A stretch of 64,000 bases of DNA from Schistocerca nitens (lineage: Eukaryota > Arthropoda > Insecta > Orthoptera > Acrididae). A model generated the notes under the pieces. It ran no database searches. It had not been told where the DNA came from and saw nothing but the letters and a program-made list of their open reading frames with translations. Within the stretch, counting starts at the first letter, position 1. The number at the start of each line of letters is the position of its first letter. Location: positions 14,645,140-14,709,139 of the forward strand of contig NC_064623.1 of NCBI RefSeq assembly GCF_023898315.1, read 5' to 3'. Positions 46,301 to 52,379 of the stretch are shown here, piece after piece. Position numbers and translations under genes: made by a program.

Positions 46301-46538
46301 CTGTTCTTGTATACAAACTGTGCTACAAAATTCTTTCCTCTGTTTCTCTTCATCCTCATTCATTCTCGTATTAATGAGTCACGATGGAGTACAACATACG
46401 CCTTGTTCTCTGCGCTAGCGGACGGCGGCTGCATCAGCGGCGGCTGCAGCGGCTGCGGCCAAAGCGGCTTCCAGCGTTCCAGCAGTTCCAGTGCCCATCA
46501 CGCTGACCATCAAGAAGGACTGGAACCCCTGGGGGTAG
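24298..46538 (+). CDS. Four-exon gene for a secreted Ala-rich protein, cuticular-like
   Basis: The CDS joins 24,298-24,315, 34,077-34,257, 42,512-42,759 and 46,419-46,538. All introns are GT-AG with phases 0, 1 and 0, and the product has 188 residues. Residues 1-17 form a signal peptide (MMRNVAVLLSLAVACLA). Residues 18-30 end in LAKR, a possible processing site. Residues 31-66 are rich in Pro, Tyr and Leu (GYPPAPSAPAYPLDD). Residues 76-167 are mostly Ala with spaced Arg, Lys, Asp, Glu and Gln, likely alpha-helical. The tail has PAVPVPI and ends KKDWNPWG. The first intron splits the signal peptide after six codons, as in many insect cuticular genes. A structural protein of cuticle or another secreted matrix is my inference; a peptide precursor is possible. 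The exons are far more GC-rich than the introns. Confidence 0.85.
24365..24545 (-). repeat. RTE-like LINE 3' remnant (diverged)
   Basis: It contains gtctttggtctgaagactcg and ccaaaccaactattctttga, and is homologous to the segment at 25,505-25,645. The pattern corresponds to the 3' coding end of the RTE-like LINEs on the minus strand. It starts about 50 bp after the exon 1 donor. Confidence 0.55.
24546..25254. other. Intronic stretch without a recognised element
   Basis: Nothing coding was recognised. The interval 24,880-25,200 has a mixed, moderately GC-rich composition and could be an old MITE or LTR piece. I see no second copy in the window. Confidence 0.4.
25255..25480 (-). mobile_element. 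CR1/Jockey-like LINE 3' terminus
   Basis: It shares ctattccttttttcagtcaa, ctccgcaaccca and gtgtgtggcggagggttctt with the segment at 25,650 and with the 3' part of the LINE at 30.1 kb. It is a short, dead 3' fragment. Confidence 0.7.
25505..25645 (-). repeat. RTE-like LINE 3' remnant, second copy
   Basis: It is homologous to 24,365-24,545 (shared cggtctgaagactcatttga and catcaaaccaactatg). It lies between two copies of the same CR1-like LINE terminus, suggesting a local duplication or repeated insertion. Confidence 0.5.
25650..26100 (-). mobile_element. CR1/Jockey-like LINE 3' fragment split by a SINE
   Basis: It is homologous to 25,255-25,480. Sequence is continuous across the SINE A inserted at 25,806-26,011. 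No intact ORF remains. Confidence 0.7.
25806..26011 (+). mobile_element. SINE A, full copy
   Basis: It starts ggccggccggtgtggccgtg, carries box B ggttcgaatcctg and ends in a short ccattttgaacc tail. The 10-bp target duplication attcccagtt lies at 25,796-25,805 and 26,012-26,021. Confidence 0.95.
26157..26900 (+). mobile_element. RTE-like LINE fragment (subfamily B)
   Basis: It encodes TFLAFVDLEKAFDNVDWNTL, GVRRGCTLSPKLFNLYIEQA, the catalytic RFADDIVIL and VFCYLGSKITDDGRSRED. A stop lies near 26,304 and another after SSTD near 26,829. The 3' end jumps to a short (CAA)n tail at about 26,878-26,897, so the last coding part is deleted. Confidence 0.9.
26905..27915 (+). mobile_element. CR1/Jockey-like LINE, dead copy (type 3)
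   Basis: Across broken frames it shows SVYINDLSNGISSSKRLFAD, DDAVVYGK, SIKYLGVML and a C-terminal region ending near gtatgaaagtagatgtaggt. A 14-base T-run lies near 27,880. It differs from the type 2 copies at 15-17 kb. Confidence 0.75.
27930..28340 (-). mobile_element. CR1/Jockey-like LINE fragment, minus strand
   Basis: It is diverged but alignable with 30,180-30,450. Shared features are cttcatggccttttcgagag (there cctcatggtgtcttcgcgag), a cagtggagtt-type block and actttcgcg. It is highly decayed. Confidence 0.5.
28355..28611 (+). mobile_element. LINE RT fragment
   Basis: It reads TELTHFADDTSVTIHPVKES and, after a frame break, a GTKFLGV block. These are reverse-transcriptase catalytic and following motifs. 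It is cut on the right by an RTE-like LINE in the opposite orientation. Confidence 0.65.
28612..29405 (-). mobile_element. RTE-like LINE 3' fragment (subfamily B)
   Basis: The minus strand carries the C-terminal region (WHNLTRRRDRLVGHILRHKG, GKNRRGRPRDEYTKQIQKDV, RAASNQSLE) and, with frameshifts, decayed upstream RT parts. A (TTG)n tail lies at 28,612. Confidence 0.85.
29849..30050 (-). mobile_element. SINE A, full copy
   Basis: It is flanked by a 13-bp target duplication gttgtttgggact (29,836-29,848 and 30,051-30,063), and inserted into the mariner remnant. Confidence 0.95.
30092..30690 (-). mobile_element. CR1/Jockey-like LINE, 5'-truncated with (TAGATG)n tail
   Basis: A (CATCTA)n run at 30,097-30,126 on the plus strand marks its 3' end. 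The minus strand keeps 159 open codons of the C-terminal RT region (ADARLRFIGRILRKCNPKTK, TLVRPLLEYCSAVWDPYQIG, RRAARFVTVSFSN, KIREIRAHTEAYRQ). It is the best-preserved type 2-like 3' end. Confidence 0.9.
30835..31041. repeat. Near-perfect palindrome, arms about 90-95 bp
   Basis: The left arm (about 30,835-30,930) and right arm (about 30,954-31,041) are reverse complements with only a few mismatches. The spacer is about 20 bases. Shared core words are attcagcttgaaaatcacct and cgtcgccgctgtgg. The right arm continues into mariner coding sequence, so the left arm is an inverted copy of it. Confidence 0.95.
31106..31708. other. Intronic stretch without a recognised element
   Basis: AT-rich sequence. 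Two related pieces, gttattgcgtgatatgttta (about 31,409) and gttattgtgtgatatggtta (about 31,550), with neighbouring tcgactttcgtctcttg-type words, show a diverged direct repeat of about 140 bp period. No gene. Confidence 0.45.
31709..32030. mobile_element. MITE-like inverted repeat
   Basis: Arms of about 110 bp (31,709-31,815 and 31,911-32,030) are inverted. Shared words are catattctctcgc, ctattagtcctacag, gtagttaaatttt-type and gatacgttttcg. The spacer is about 95 bp. There is no ORF. Target duplications were not identified. Confidence 0.75.
32382..33938 (+). mobile_element. RTE-like LINE, 5'-truncated (subfamily B)
   Basis: It runs from MKMEEEVDEMGDTILREEFD through the full RT to the C-terminus and a (CAA)n tail (33,915-33,938). 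Frameshifts lie near 32,590 and 33,810. The catalytic block reads RFADEIVIL, so the second Asp is Glu, and AFD.WNTLF has lost two residues. A 419-codon ORF remains but cannot be fully functional. Its tail ends 138 bp before exon 2 of the host gene. Confidence 0.9.
34077..34257 (+). CDS. Exon 2 (signal peptide end, KR site, Pro/Tyr-rich part)
   Basis: The acceptor gattacag|GTG opens phase 0 and the donor CCG|GTGAGT closes with one extra base. It encodes 60 residues, VLLSLAVACLAESLPSGERQ first and LVGKLLAKSQPHIA last. Hydrophobic VLLSLAVACLA completes the signal peptide begun in exon 1. LAKR at residues 27-30 resembles a furin-like or dibasic cleavage site. Confidence 0.85.
34275..34310 (+). 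repeat. (CT)18 microsatellite next to the exon 2 donor
   Basis: Thirty-six bases of uninterrupted CT repeat start 17 bases after the GT of the donor. The following 500 bases stay pyrimidine-rich (tcttctcccttctctcttcc). Confidence 0.95.
34311..34890. other. Pyrimidine-rich intronic sequence
   Basis: Strong T/C bias on the plus strand, no ORF of interest and no recognised repeat. Confidence 0.5.
34891..35092 (+). mobile_element. SINE A, full copy
   Basis: It is flanked by the 11-bp target duplication tctacttcatt (34,880-34,890 and 35,093-35,103). Confidence 0.95.
35286..35490 (+). mobile_element. LINE RT fragment
   Basis: It reads RIRKPLVYNYTIDEKLLETE, KHLGVTIQSDLNWTGHIKQI and VDTRLIFVRRTLRQ, a reverse-transcriptase connection region. 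It is truncated on the right by a SINE piece. Confidence 0.75.
35491..35660 (+). mobile_element. SINE A, 5'-truncated
   Basis: It starts within the tRNA-like head (gtccagaaccgcgctg) and keeps box B and the body to gagccatttgag. No target duplication was seen. Confidence 0.85.
35711..36600. repeat. Long dispersed repeat, copy 1
   Basis: About 890 bp match 59,385-60,620 in the same orientation at high identity (e.g. cgatttcacaaaaactat, gaagtaagacacttcgatat, cttcgtccgtgctctgcact-type). It contains a tRNA-like stretch on the minus strand (about 36,075-36,125: gcgttagcgtaacggttaag). No coding potential is visible. The class is unknown. Confidence 0.85.
36601..37429. other. Intronic stretch without a recognised element
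   Basis: No gene or clear repeat. A short internal duplication (cagtcaagtaaatgaaatga at 37,308-37,327, again at about 37,353) is visible. Confidence 0.5.
37430..37565 (-). mobile_element. tRNA-derived SINE C, fragment
   Basis: It carries gttgatgccactacggcgac, gatgaaatgatgatga and, near the end, accgccgggaatcgaacccc, a box B on the minus strand. The tRNA-like head has an internal deletion before aagaccacgagctg. Confidence 0.7.
37841..39144 (+). mobile_element. Tc1-like transposon, nearly complete but dead
   Basis: The inverted ends CTACTGGCCATTAAAGTTGC and CTACTGGTCATTAAAATTAC match well and lie about 1.3 kb apart. The transposase inside has two clear lesions. It is a different lineage from the 4.4-kb and 7.9-kb elements. 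Confidence 0.85.
37967..39006 (+). pseudogene. Tc1-type transposase with one stop and a lost catalytic Asp
   Basis: The start MPRQRRRNAYRYVSDFDKGR and the end GGCCGY bracket about 346 codons, all in one frame. One TGA (38,384-38,386, in ERL*WC) interrupts it; a C-to-T change in a CpG would explain it. The catalytic series is FSDESRF, then FQQANARPH with Ala for the second Asp, then SPDLSPIENVW (34 residues between the lost Asp position and Glu). Even with readthrough it should be inactive. Confidence 0.9.
39163..39500 (-). pseudogene. DUF4817-type transposase C-terminal fragment
   Basis: The minus strand reads GPSWPHRFPDLTV, CVWGAPKPKVYRNSPRSLKE and, in a second frame, NGGQFQHLL, matching the last third of this transposase type. 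The end gcagggtggggcaaataaag resembles an inverted-repeat end. Confidence 0.6.
39528..39745 (+). mobile_element. tRNA-derived SINE D
   Basis: The head gaggtagcgcagtggttagc with gacggttcaaacctg (A and B boxes) is followed by ctgatttttctgtgatttcc, a body widespread in Orthoptera as far as I recall. It ends near gtctcctccccaccaaat. A decayed minus-strand relative is at 46,715-46,870. Confidence 0.8.
39941..40118 (-). mobile_element. SINE A, slightly truncated
   Basis: It lacks the ggttcaaa start and has small deletions. It keeps box B and the gccggc end. No target duplication was seen. Confidence 0.85.
40119..41029. other. Intronic stretch, possibly Penelope-related
   Basis: The words acgcgtttcccctttctggg near 40,180 recall the non-coding ends of Penelope-like elements, but nothing is conclusive. 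No gene was seen. Confidence 0.35.
41030..41360 (-). mobile_element. Possible Penelope-like element, GIY-YIG end
   Basis: In one minus-strand frame the sequence reads GTFSIGQTGRTFETTFSEHL, then about 60 more open residues including RVVHLAQNMGRKLLEEVEMA. The GQTGR..ET.F.EH pattern resembles the GIY-YIG endonuclease domain of Penelope-like retroelements. The Tyr residues of the motif are not clean. No reverse transcriptase is visible nearby. Confidence 0.45.
41361..42245. other. Intronic stretch without a recognised element
   Basis: No domain, RNA gene or repeat with another copy in the window was recognised. Confidence 0.5.
42246..42468 (-). repeat. tRNA-like fold-back repeat beside exon 3
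   Basis: The left arm runs cttcctgccagataaaaact then ggaccgagactcgaa. The right arm is its inverse (ttcgagtctcggtccggcac then gcagttttaa). Between them is ctaccaactgagctacccaa, a tRNA D-arm-like part on the minus strand. It ends only about 43 bp before the exon 3 acceptor. Confidence 0.85.
42512..42759 (+). CDS. Exon 3 (alanine-rich helical region)
   Basis: Acceptor ccgcacag|TG receives the single base left by exon 2 (G+TG = Val). The donor CAG|GTGGGC closes in phase 0. Of the 82 whole codons, 46 encode Ala, with Arg, Lys, Asp, Glu, Gln and His spaced every few residues (ARDAAHAAAAARAKAAAARD). This fits a solvent-exposed alpha-helix. GC content is very high, so all other frames are also open; those are shadows. 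Confidence 0.85.
42985..43590 (-). mobile_element. RTE-like LINE 3' fragment (subfamily B)
   Basis: On the minus strand it carries KEFCYLGSKITDDGRSREDI, MYGSETWT-type text and NRIGEQRSLWHNLTRRRDRM, with frameshifts and a deletion near 43,262. Confidence 0.85.
43591..43855 (-). repeat. tRNA-like fold-back repeat, partial
   Basis: It matches 61,300-61,500: ggagacatggctagccacag, cagcggagtgtgcgctgatg, aaactgtgtgccggaccgag, ctgagctacccaagcacgat. It abuts the LINE fragment directly. Confidence 0.85.
43860..44515. other. Intronic stretch without a recognised element
   Basis: AT-rich. Two diverged pieces share caaaa(t)atttaattcct/gcttgaa...gtaat..ggtt/gaa (about 43,950 and 44,108), suggesting an old tandem duplication. 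No gene. Confidence 0.45.
44520..44860 (-). mobile_element. Probable mariner-type fragment
   Basis: The segment around cagtcgccataacaattaat and cccactgtgagacaagactg looks like the non-coding-strand view of a mariner N-terminal region. There is no intact ORF. Confidence 0.4.
45128..45395 (-). mobile_element. RTE-like LINE 3' remnant (old)
   Basis: The minus strand reads ANLVMEGREGGKNCRGRPML and RVALRAASNQS, the diverged C-terminus of the RTE-like RT. The adjacent acgcgtttcgctatactgaa (45,473) is of the Penelope-end type and may belong to another element. Confidence 0.75.
45396..45916. other. Intronic stretch without a recognised element
   Basis: AT-rich. The ORF at 45,536-45,850 has no recognisable motif. 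A short Penelope-end-like motif lies at about 45,470-45,515. Confidence 0.4.
45917..45956 (+). other. G-rich tract with quadruplex potential
   Basis: About 40 bases consist of six or more G runs of three to ten separated by single A bases. It lies about 460 bp upstream of exon 4, on the sense strand of the intron. Confidence 0.85.
46419..46538 (+). CDS. Exon 4 (Ala run, Val/Pro tail, stop)
   Basis: Acceptor gcgctag|CGG opens phase 0, matching exon 3. The frame continues the Ala-rich pattern (RTAAASAAAAAAAAKAASSV), then has PAVPVPITLTIKKDWNPWG and TAG at 46,536. A competing frame without stops gives a Gly/Cys/Ser run but does not fit the phase of exon 3. A consensus donor CAG|GTGAGT follows 25 bases after the stop. 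Confidence 0.85.
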   Translation, partial: RTAAASAAAAAAAAKAASSVPAVPVPITLTIKKDWNPWG

Positions 46539-46714
46539 AGCGACGGGCGACGCGACTGTCGCAGGTGAGTCCAGTGCAAAAAGTAACCACGCCCACTCAC
46601 CAGTCTACTCTCAGGTCCCTCCCTCCACTTTGAAACGACGGTTGAGGTGCAATGTCCCGTCTACAACGACGTCAGCGACTCGGATTGGAGAAGTGTGCGG
46701 GGGGAGATCGGTCG

Positions 46715-46870
46715 GGTTTTTTTTTTTTTTTTCGGAAGAAAGAACTCCATTCACCTTAAGCAATTTAGGGAAACCAAACGAAATCTAAAATCTGATTGAC
46801 CAATAGGGATTTCAACCGCAGGCTTTCCAAACGCAAGTCCGTTATCTACCCACAGCGCGACGTCACTTGC
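46715..46870 (-). mobile_element. tRNA-derived SINE D, decayed copy
   Basis: On the minus strand it reads gtcgcgctgtgggtag, gcggttgaaatccc and gtttccctaaattgctta, corresponding to the SINE D head and body at 39.5 kb. A poly-T run at about 46,718 is its A-tail. Confidence 0.65.
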
Positions 46871-47817
46871 TAGAAAAATTGATAGGAAAGTTAAAGGTAT
46901 GATTCTTGAGAGCGGAGGTCAACTGTTCAAGTAGGCTTAAATATCGTCTTATTCCGGTTACGGGAGTAGGAGCTTTTATTCTGCTATCGCAGTATCGACA
47001 ATACGCCATTTCCAAGAATTCACAAATATTAGATGTAAAGTCACGGCAGAGATACGCAGTTTGAATCTGTGGCATTAGGTGTAACATTAGGCAACAGGTG
47101 TAAAACACAGAAACCAGAGTGCAGTTTTAACACTCGAGGATAATGAAAAGAAAGCTGTAGTTGAGAAGGGAGTGCGATAGGGTTGCAGCCTATGCCCCAT
47201 GTTGTCCTCTCCGTACACCGGGCAACCTAGTAAAGGAAACCAAGGAGAAATTTGAAAATGGATCAGGGGGAAGAAATAAAAACTTTGCGGTTTTGCCGAT
47301 GACATTATAATTCTGTCAGAGGTGGCAAAGGAACTGAAAAAGCAGTTGAACAGAATGCATAGTATGTCGGCAAGGAATTATACAAGGAATATCGACAAAA
47401 GTTGAACAAGAGCAGCTGATCTTCACGCCTTCCCAGAGCGGTTCCTGCTCCGAGCCATCGTCTCTATCATTGAGTAACTGGCCTGAAGATGATCTTACAC
47501 AGATCGAAACCGATACTTCAAAAAATTGTGCTAGCAAGACTGACTTCTAATTACAAATTTTACTACTTCTTTCCAGTCGCTGCTGTTTCCATGAACAATT
47601 TAAAAAGAAATTAAAACAACAATAATGGAATCTACGTGGATTGAAGGAGGTGATGGTGATAGAATTACATTAGGAAATGAGACACTTAGTCTGTGAATTT
47701 TGCTATTTGGACAATAAAATAACTGACAAGGGCTGAAGTAGAGAGAATGTAAAACGCAGACTGACAGTTGCAAGAGAAAAGTTTCTGAAAAAGACAAATC
47801 TGCTAGAGTCGAATATA

Positions 47818-48737
47818 CAGGGTTATTACAAATGATTGAAGCGATTTCACAGCTCTACAATAACTTTATTATTTGAGATATTTTCACAATGCTTTGCACA
47901 CACATACAAAAAACTCAAAAAGTTTTTTTAGGCATTCACAAATGTTCGATATGTGCCCCTTTAGTGATTCGGCAGACATCAAGCCGATAATCAAGTTCCT
48001 CCCACACTCGGCGCAGCATGTCTCCATCAATGAGTTCGAAAGCATCGTTGATGCGAGCTCGCCGTTCTGGCACGTTTCTTGGTAGAGGAGGTTTAAATAC
48101 TGAATCTTTCACATAACCCCACAAAAAGAAATCGCATGGGGTTAAGTCGGGAGAGCGTGGAGGCCATGACATGAATTGCTGATCATGATCTCCACCACAA
48201 CCGATCTATCGGTTTTCCAATCTCCTGTTTAAGAAATGCCGAACATCATGATGTAAGTGCGGTGGAGCACCATCCTGTTGAAAGATGAAGTCGGCGCTAT
48301 CGGTCTCCAGTTGTGGCATGAGCCAATTTTCCAACATGTCCAGATACACGTGTCCCGTAACGTTCTTTTTGCAGAAGAAAAAGGGGCCGTAAACTTTAAA
48401 CCGTGAGGCATCCAGAAGCTTTAAACTGCGCATACCATCCCCGAATGGAGTTAGCAGTTGGTTGATCTTTGTTGAACTTCGTCCTGAAGTGTCGTTGCAC
48501 TGTTATGACTGACTGATGTGAGTGCATTTCAAGCACGACATGCGCTTTCTCGGCTCCTGTCGCCATTTTGTCTCACTGCGCTCTCGAGCGCTCTGGTGGC
48601 AGAAACCTGAAGTGCAGCTTCAGCCGAACAAAACTTTATGAGTTTTTCTACGTATCTGTAGCGTGTCGTGACCATATGTCAATGAATGGAGCTACAGTGA
48701 ATTTATGAAATCGCTTCAATCATTTGTAATAGCCCTG
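47818..48737 (-). mobile_element. Inverted-repeat element with partial DUF4817-type transposase
   Basis: The ends cagggttattacaaatgatt and aatcatttgtaatagccctg are inverted over about 34 bp. TA flanks both sides (47,816-47,817 and 48,738-48,739). The total is 920 bp. It lies inside the old RTE-like LINE. Confidence 0.9.
47936..48570 (-). pseudogene. DUF4817-type transposase, partial
   Basis: On the minus strand the parts read SLKLLDASRFKVYGPFFFCK, DFIFQQDGAPPHLHHDVRHF (second catalytic Asp kept) and SPDLTPCDFFLWGYVKDSVF (third Asp kept). They end TKGAHIEHL and lie in two frames. The N-terminal half is reduced to MATGAEKAHVVLEMHSHQSV-like text near 48,560. It is internally deleted. Confidence 0.8.
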
Positions 48738-48744
48738 TACTTGA

Positions 48745-49900
48745 AGTGTTTAACAATGATTGTCACATTTTTTTTATTTTTGCGTTCACAGGAACCATTT
48801 ACCGAACAAACGTATAAAGACCATATTACAGGCACTCCCCACCAATGTCTATGCACTTTTGCCAGTGGTCTAGCAGCTTCCGTAATTGCGTAGCAAACCT
48901 TTGGGGGTATTCCGGCGCCAGTTTCAGACAAATACATGAATTTGGTCATTGGTGGTGGACTCGCATGACCTGTTCCACTGTGTCGAGTAGGGCACAGTGG
49001 CTAGGAGCTATATCCAGTGAATATGGAGGACTTCGCTGCGCAGTAAACCATAGTTTACACGCGGTGGCAGTCGTATGGCGACTGGCATGTGGTCGCGCAT
49101 TGTCGTGCTGGAGCAGAGCACCACGGCCCCATATTCTGTGGCGACGTTGTCGAGTACATCAGCGGAGTTGGTGCAGCTAACAGCAGCACCAACCACTGTT
49201 GAGGGTCGTACTGGGAGGAAACCAGTCCGCCGGCAGTTCGCCTCCCTGATCGCAGAACGCAGTCGCATTTCTTTCTGCACGAATAGTCCCGGCCGTGACA
49301 CCTTGGGTCGAGGGTCTCTGGTATGCTTCCACTCAATAGACTGGCTGTTCTTTCCTGGAGTCTCACGGAAGAACCGTGACTCCTCGGCCGTGACGAGACG
49401 CTGAGAGAACACGGCTGGATCACCACTGCTCAGTTGCCTGAACTGTTGGTGTTATCTCCACACGCGCAGTGGTGGGGGAACCGTCCCGCACACACCTTCA
49501 GCTCCTCACGGAGGATGGTGTGATCGCCCGTGACACACCTGATGCCTTCTCTAGTTCATCAAACGTGATTCGGCTGTGAGCCAGCATCACGTCATTGAGA
49601 CGCTGGGCACTGCTTGGTTTGCGTACACTTGCTGGAAGCCCAGTGCTTTTGCGTTTTTCAGCACAGTTCTTTCCGTCCAACAACAGTCATACGGTTCTGC
49701 GCGTTGGTGCTGTTTTGCCACATATGGCTACTAACTTCTTGTAGATATCTGAAGCAGTCAGAGAAACCACACTGTCCACCGTTGTCCACGTTTGTCTGCT
49801 TACAAGTTGTCTTATCAATGTCCAATAGCGAACTCGAAAGCCATTACAGGTTCTGCTGCCATGTGCCATATATGCGAAGCAGCAACATTATCCGGTGACA
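48745..49900 (-). mobile_element. Mariner-type transposon, dead
   Basis: On the minus strand, in several frames, are VTAEESRF...SQSIEWKHT (first catalytic block), LQHDNARPHASRH (second) and LLDHWQKCIDIGGE (C-terminal). The N-terminal region near 49,700-49,870 (SDIYKKLVAICGKTAPTRRT) is recognisable. Many frameshifts are present. The terminal repeats were not clearly delimited. Confidence 0.7.
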
Positions 49901-50872
49901 GTGTACAGTCCTATACTCTATCTTTTCTCACATACATCGACACGCATTTTCGATTGCTACTTTGCAGGAATTATAGTGGGAGAGCCAATCAATACTAAAG
50001 GAACTAACCACTTAACTCTCACAAATGCAATAACAGACACATGTGTTTTCTAGCAGTATTACTATCATGACACCACTGACACCCATTACTACATCTGCTC
50101 CGTTGCCTGCACTATCTAAAAACATGAAGACGGGGCTTTTATTCAACCCTGCAACCCATACGTAGCACGAGAAAACATTATGAATGTGTCTTGTAATTTT
50201 GTTTTTACTTTTCAGCTCTCGTCTAACTTCTAAATAAAAAACAGTGACTCCGTCTTCTATTGTTTCAGGTGTCACACCACTTTTTATTCAACGAACGGAT
50301 AGATGCTGTTCCCACGGACCTCAACGATAATTGATTTTTGATATAATTTGTATATAAACAGTTCTGAACTGTGTGATGTCTTGCTGAATCTGTAATTGGC
50401 TTTTCAATAAACATCTGCAGTGTCAGAAAAAAAAAAACAGTCGAAATTTTTCCAACTTACCTGATATGAATGATTAATGCATGAGAAATACTTTCTAAAT
50501 TCTGACCATTGCTTTCACGCAAAGTAATTGTACGGTTTCTCAAAATTTCATTCTGATGACGACGTCCTTAGTAGGTGTCGAAACCTAGGTCAATGTACCA
50601 AATAGTTATTTGCGAGTGGTTGGCTTGTCAATTTCTGTGTTTGAAAATTGTATACGGTTCGCTGATAAACAGCCATGTTTAAAATTGTATAGCAGAATGC
50701 TCGAATTTGTGAAGATTCAATCGATAACTAATTATGAAGTGTGTTAAAAAAAAAGGTGTCGAATACTTTGAGAGGTGGAAGTGAAACCTTCGCGTCTCCT
50801 CTATATCTCTTTTGTTATGCAACCTTCCCTTCTACAATACCCTATGAAACCTTCCCTTAGGATTCCTATCTG
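49901..50872. other. Stretch without a supported gene
   Basis: AT-rich. The words tgacgacgtccttagtaggtg (about 50,556) recall the 3' end of a Penelope-like element, without coding support. No gene was recognised. Confidence 0.4.
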
Positions 50873-51030
50873 CCGGCCGGGGTGGCCGAGCGGTTCTAGG
50901 CGCTACAGTCTGGAACCGCAAGACCGCTACGGTCGCAGGTTCGAATCCTGCCTCGGGCATGGATGTGTGTGATGTCCTTAGGTTAGTTAGGTTTAAGTAG
51001 TTCTAAGTTCTAGGGGACTGATGACCTCAG
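50873..51030 (+). mobile_element. SINE A, 3'-truncated
   Basis: It has the complete tRNA-like head (gccggccggggtggccgagc) and most of the body, ending at ctgatgacctcag. The last 40 bases of the family are missing. The flanks contain repeated gaaaccttccctt / gaaatcttccctt words. Confidence 0.85.
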
Positions 51031-52118
51031 CTTAATAATTACAAATGAAATCTTCCCTTTGAAATTAATTCAGTTTCTCAATAATTTTAAGTGCAATCTT
51101 CGCATACAAATTTAAATGCTCCTTATTAAAAGTGATTTTCTGATTATTTCGACGAAACGTAGAATGTGTCGTCGTGTGGCCCTTAGTCGTTATCTGCAAT
51201 AACCCAAAACTGTTCCTTACCTTTTTTACTGCTACATCGAACTGCGACATGAATGTACTTACTCTGTTTTACTATACTCTATTAGCTGCTGGTGGGCAAT
51301 CATAATAAGTTGCGGTATTTATGACCAAGGCTGACGTTATTCTTTAATAGCGAAGCTGACGTTATTCTTTAATTAATTTGACTGAAGTTACGTAATTCAT
51401 TGTTAAACTTTTTCTTGACAACAATAAAACTTTGCAAAGTTTTACGTTGATGGTTTTTGGGATGGATAATAATCAGTACTGCGATATTGCTGGCAAAATT
51501 TAATAATATTCTGAAAACGATTCTTCAAATATTTACTGTTGGTAATGAAATGATTTTACAAACGTTCATATGCGACTTACTTTTTACAATAATCTTACAA
51601 CTAGCAATGCGCAAACATACCTTCAGTAGTCTTACGTTTCTCAAAAAAATTAATTCAATAATTTTTGTTCCTCTTATTATAACAGTTAGCTGACGTCCCT
51701 GTACATCCGTTTATAATCTCTTTTAAATCATAGCTGGTGGCTGGCAGGCACACCGCTCCTCTCAACCTCTCGCTTCAGACCTGCTACCGACTCTCTTCAC
51801 ATCTCGCTTACTACTGACTTCCTACGAACGCTAAAGTGCGGTCTCTCCCGCCAACAATGCTTTCTGGTGCAGACAGTCCCTGCTACCATTACCTAATGTA
51901 TCAATGCGCGGTCTTTCCGGCTCTTTTCTTAAAATGCATCCATACGCGGTCTCTCACGCCCTTTTTAAAATTATATCAATGTGCGGTCTCTCCCGCCAAC
52001 AATACTTTGGTGCAGACATTCCCTGCTACCACAATTATTTCCACAATGACAAATATTAATTATTCCTACTTAATCCTATTAATTAAATATAAACATCTTT
52101 CATAAATTGTGGTCTGAC
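51031..52118. other. AT-rich stretch with a short direct repeat
   Basis: The unit tgcggtctctcccgccaaca ... tggtgcagacagtccctgct occurs at 51,837-51,903 and again at 51,972-52,034. A partial third unit lies between (gcggtctctcacgcc). No gene. Confidence 0.6.
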
Positions 52119-52128
52119 AATAGACAAT

Positions 52129-52318
52129 AGCCGGCCGAAGTGGCCGAGCGGTTCGAGGCGATACAGTCTGGAACCGCGCGACCGCTACGGTCGCAGGTTC
52201 GAATCCTGCCTCGGTTATGGGTGTGTGTGATGCCCTTAGGTTAGTTAGGTTTAAGTAGTTCTAACTCCTAGGGGACTGATGACCACAAAGTCCCATAGTG
52301 CTCAGAGCCATTTGAACT
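52129..52318 (+). mobile_element. SINE A, full copy
   Basis: The 10-bp target duplication aatagacaat lies at 52,119-52,128 and 52,319-52,328. Confidence 0.95.
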
Positions 52319-52379
52319 AATAGACAATGGACATATACACGTCTTACAGTAGTACTCATGGAAACAATGCAAATAAGTC

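Larger units (their letters stand above)
42760..46418 (+). other. Intron 3 (3,659 bp)
   Basis: It begins GTGGGC and ends gcgctag. It contains an RTE-like LINE piece, a tRNA-like repeat, a mariner fragment, a decayed RTE piece and a G-rich tract. Confidence 0.8.
47090..48800 (+). mobile_element. Old RTE-like LINE split by an inverted-repeat element
   Basis: Decayed RT text (a gggagtgcgatagggttgca block equal to GVRQGC, then a gatgacattataattctgtc block equal to DDIIILS) and acattaggaaatgagacact appear in broken frames. The LINE is interrupted at 47,817 and appears to resume after 48,739 (tacttgaagtgttt). The text at 47,410-47,520 seems a separate, Penelope-like insertion. Confidence 0.7.

Noticed and set aside
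46419..46566. Alternative Gly/Cys/Ser-rich reading frame of exon 4
   Set aside because: It would need a different phase from exon 3. The Ala-rich frame matches the phase, continues the composition of exon 3 and ends in a stop.
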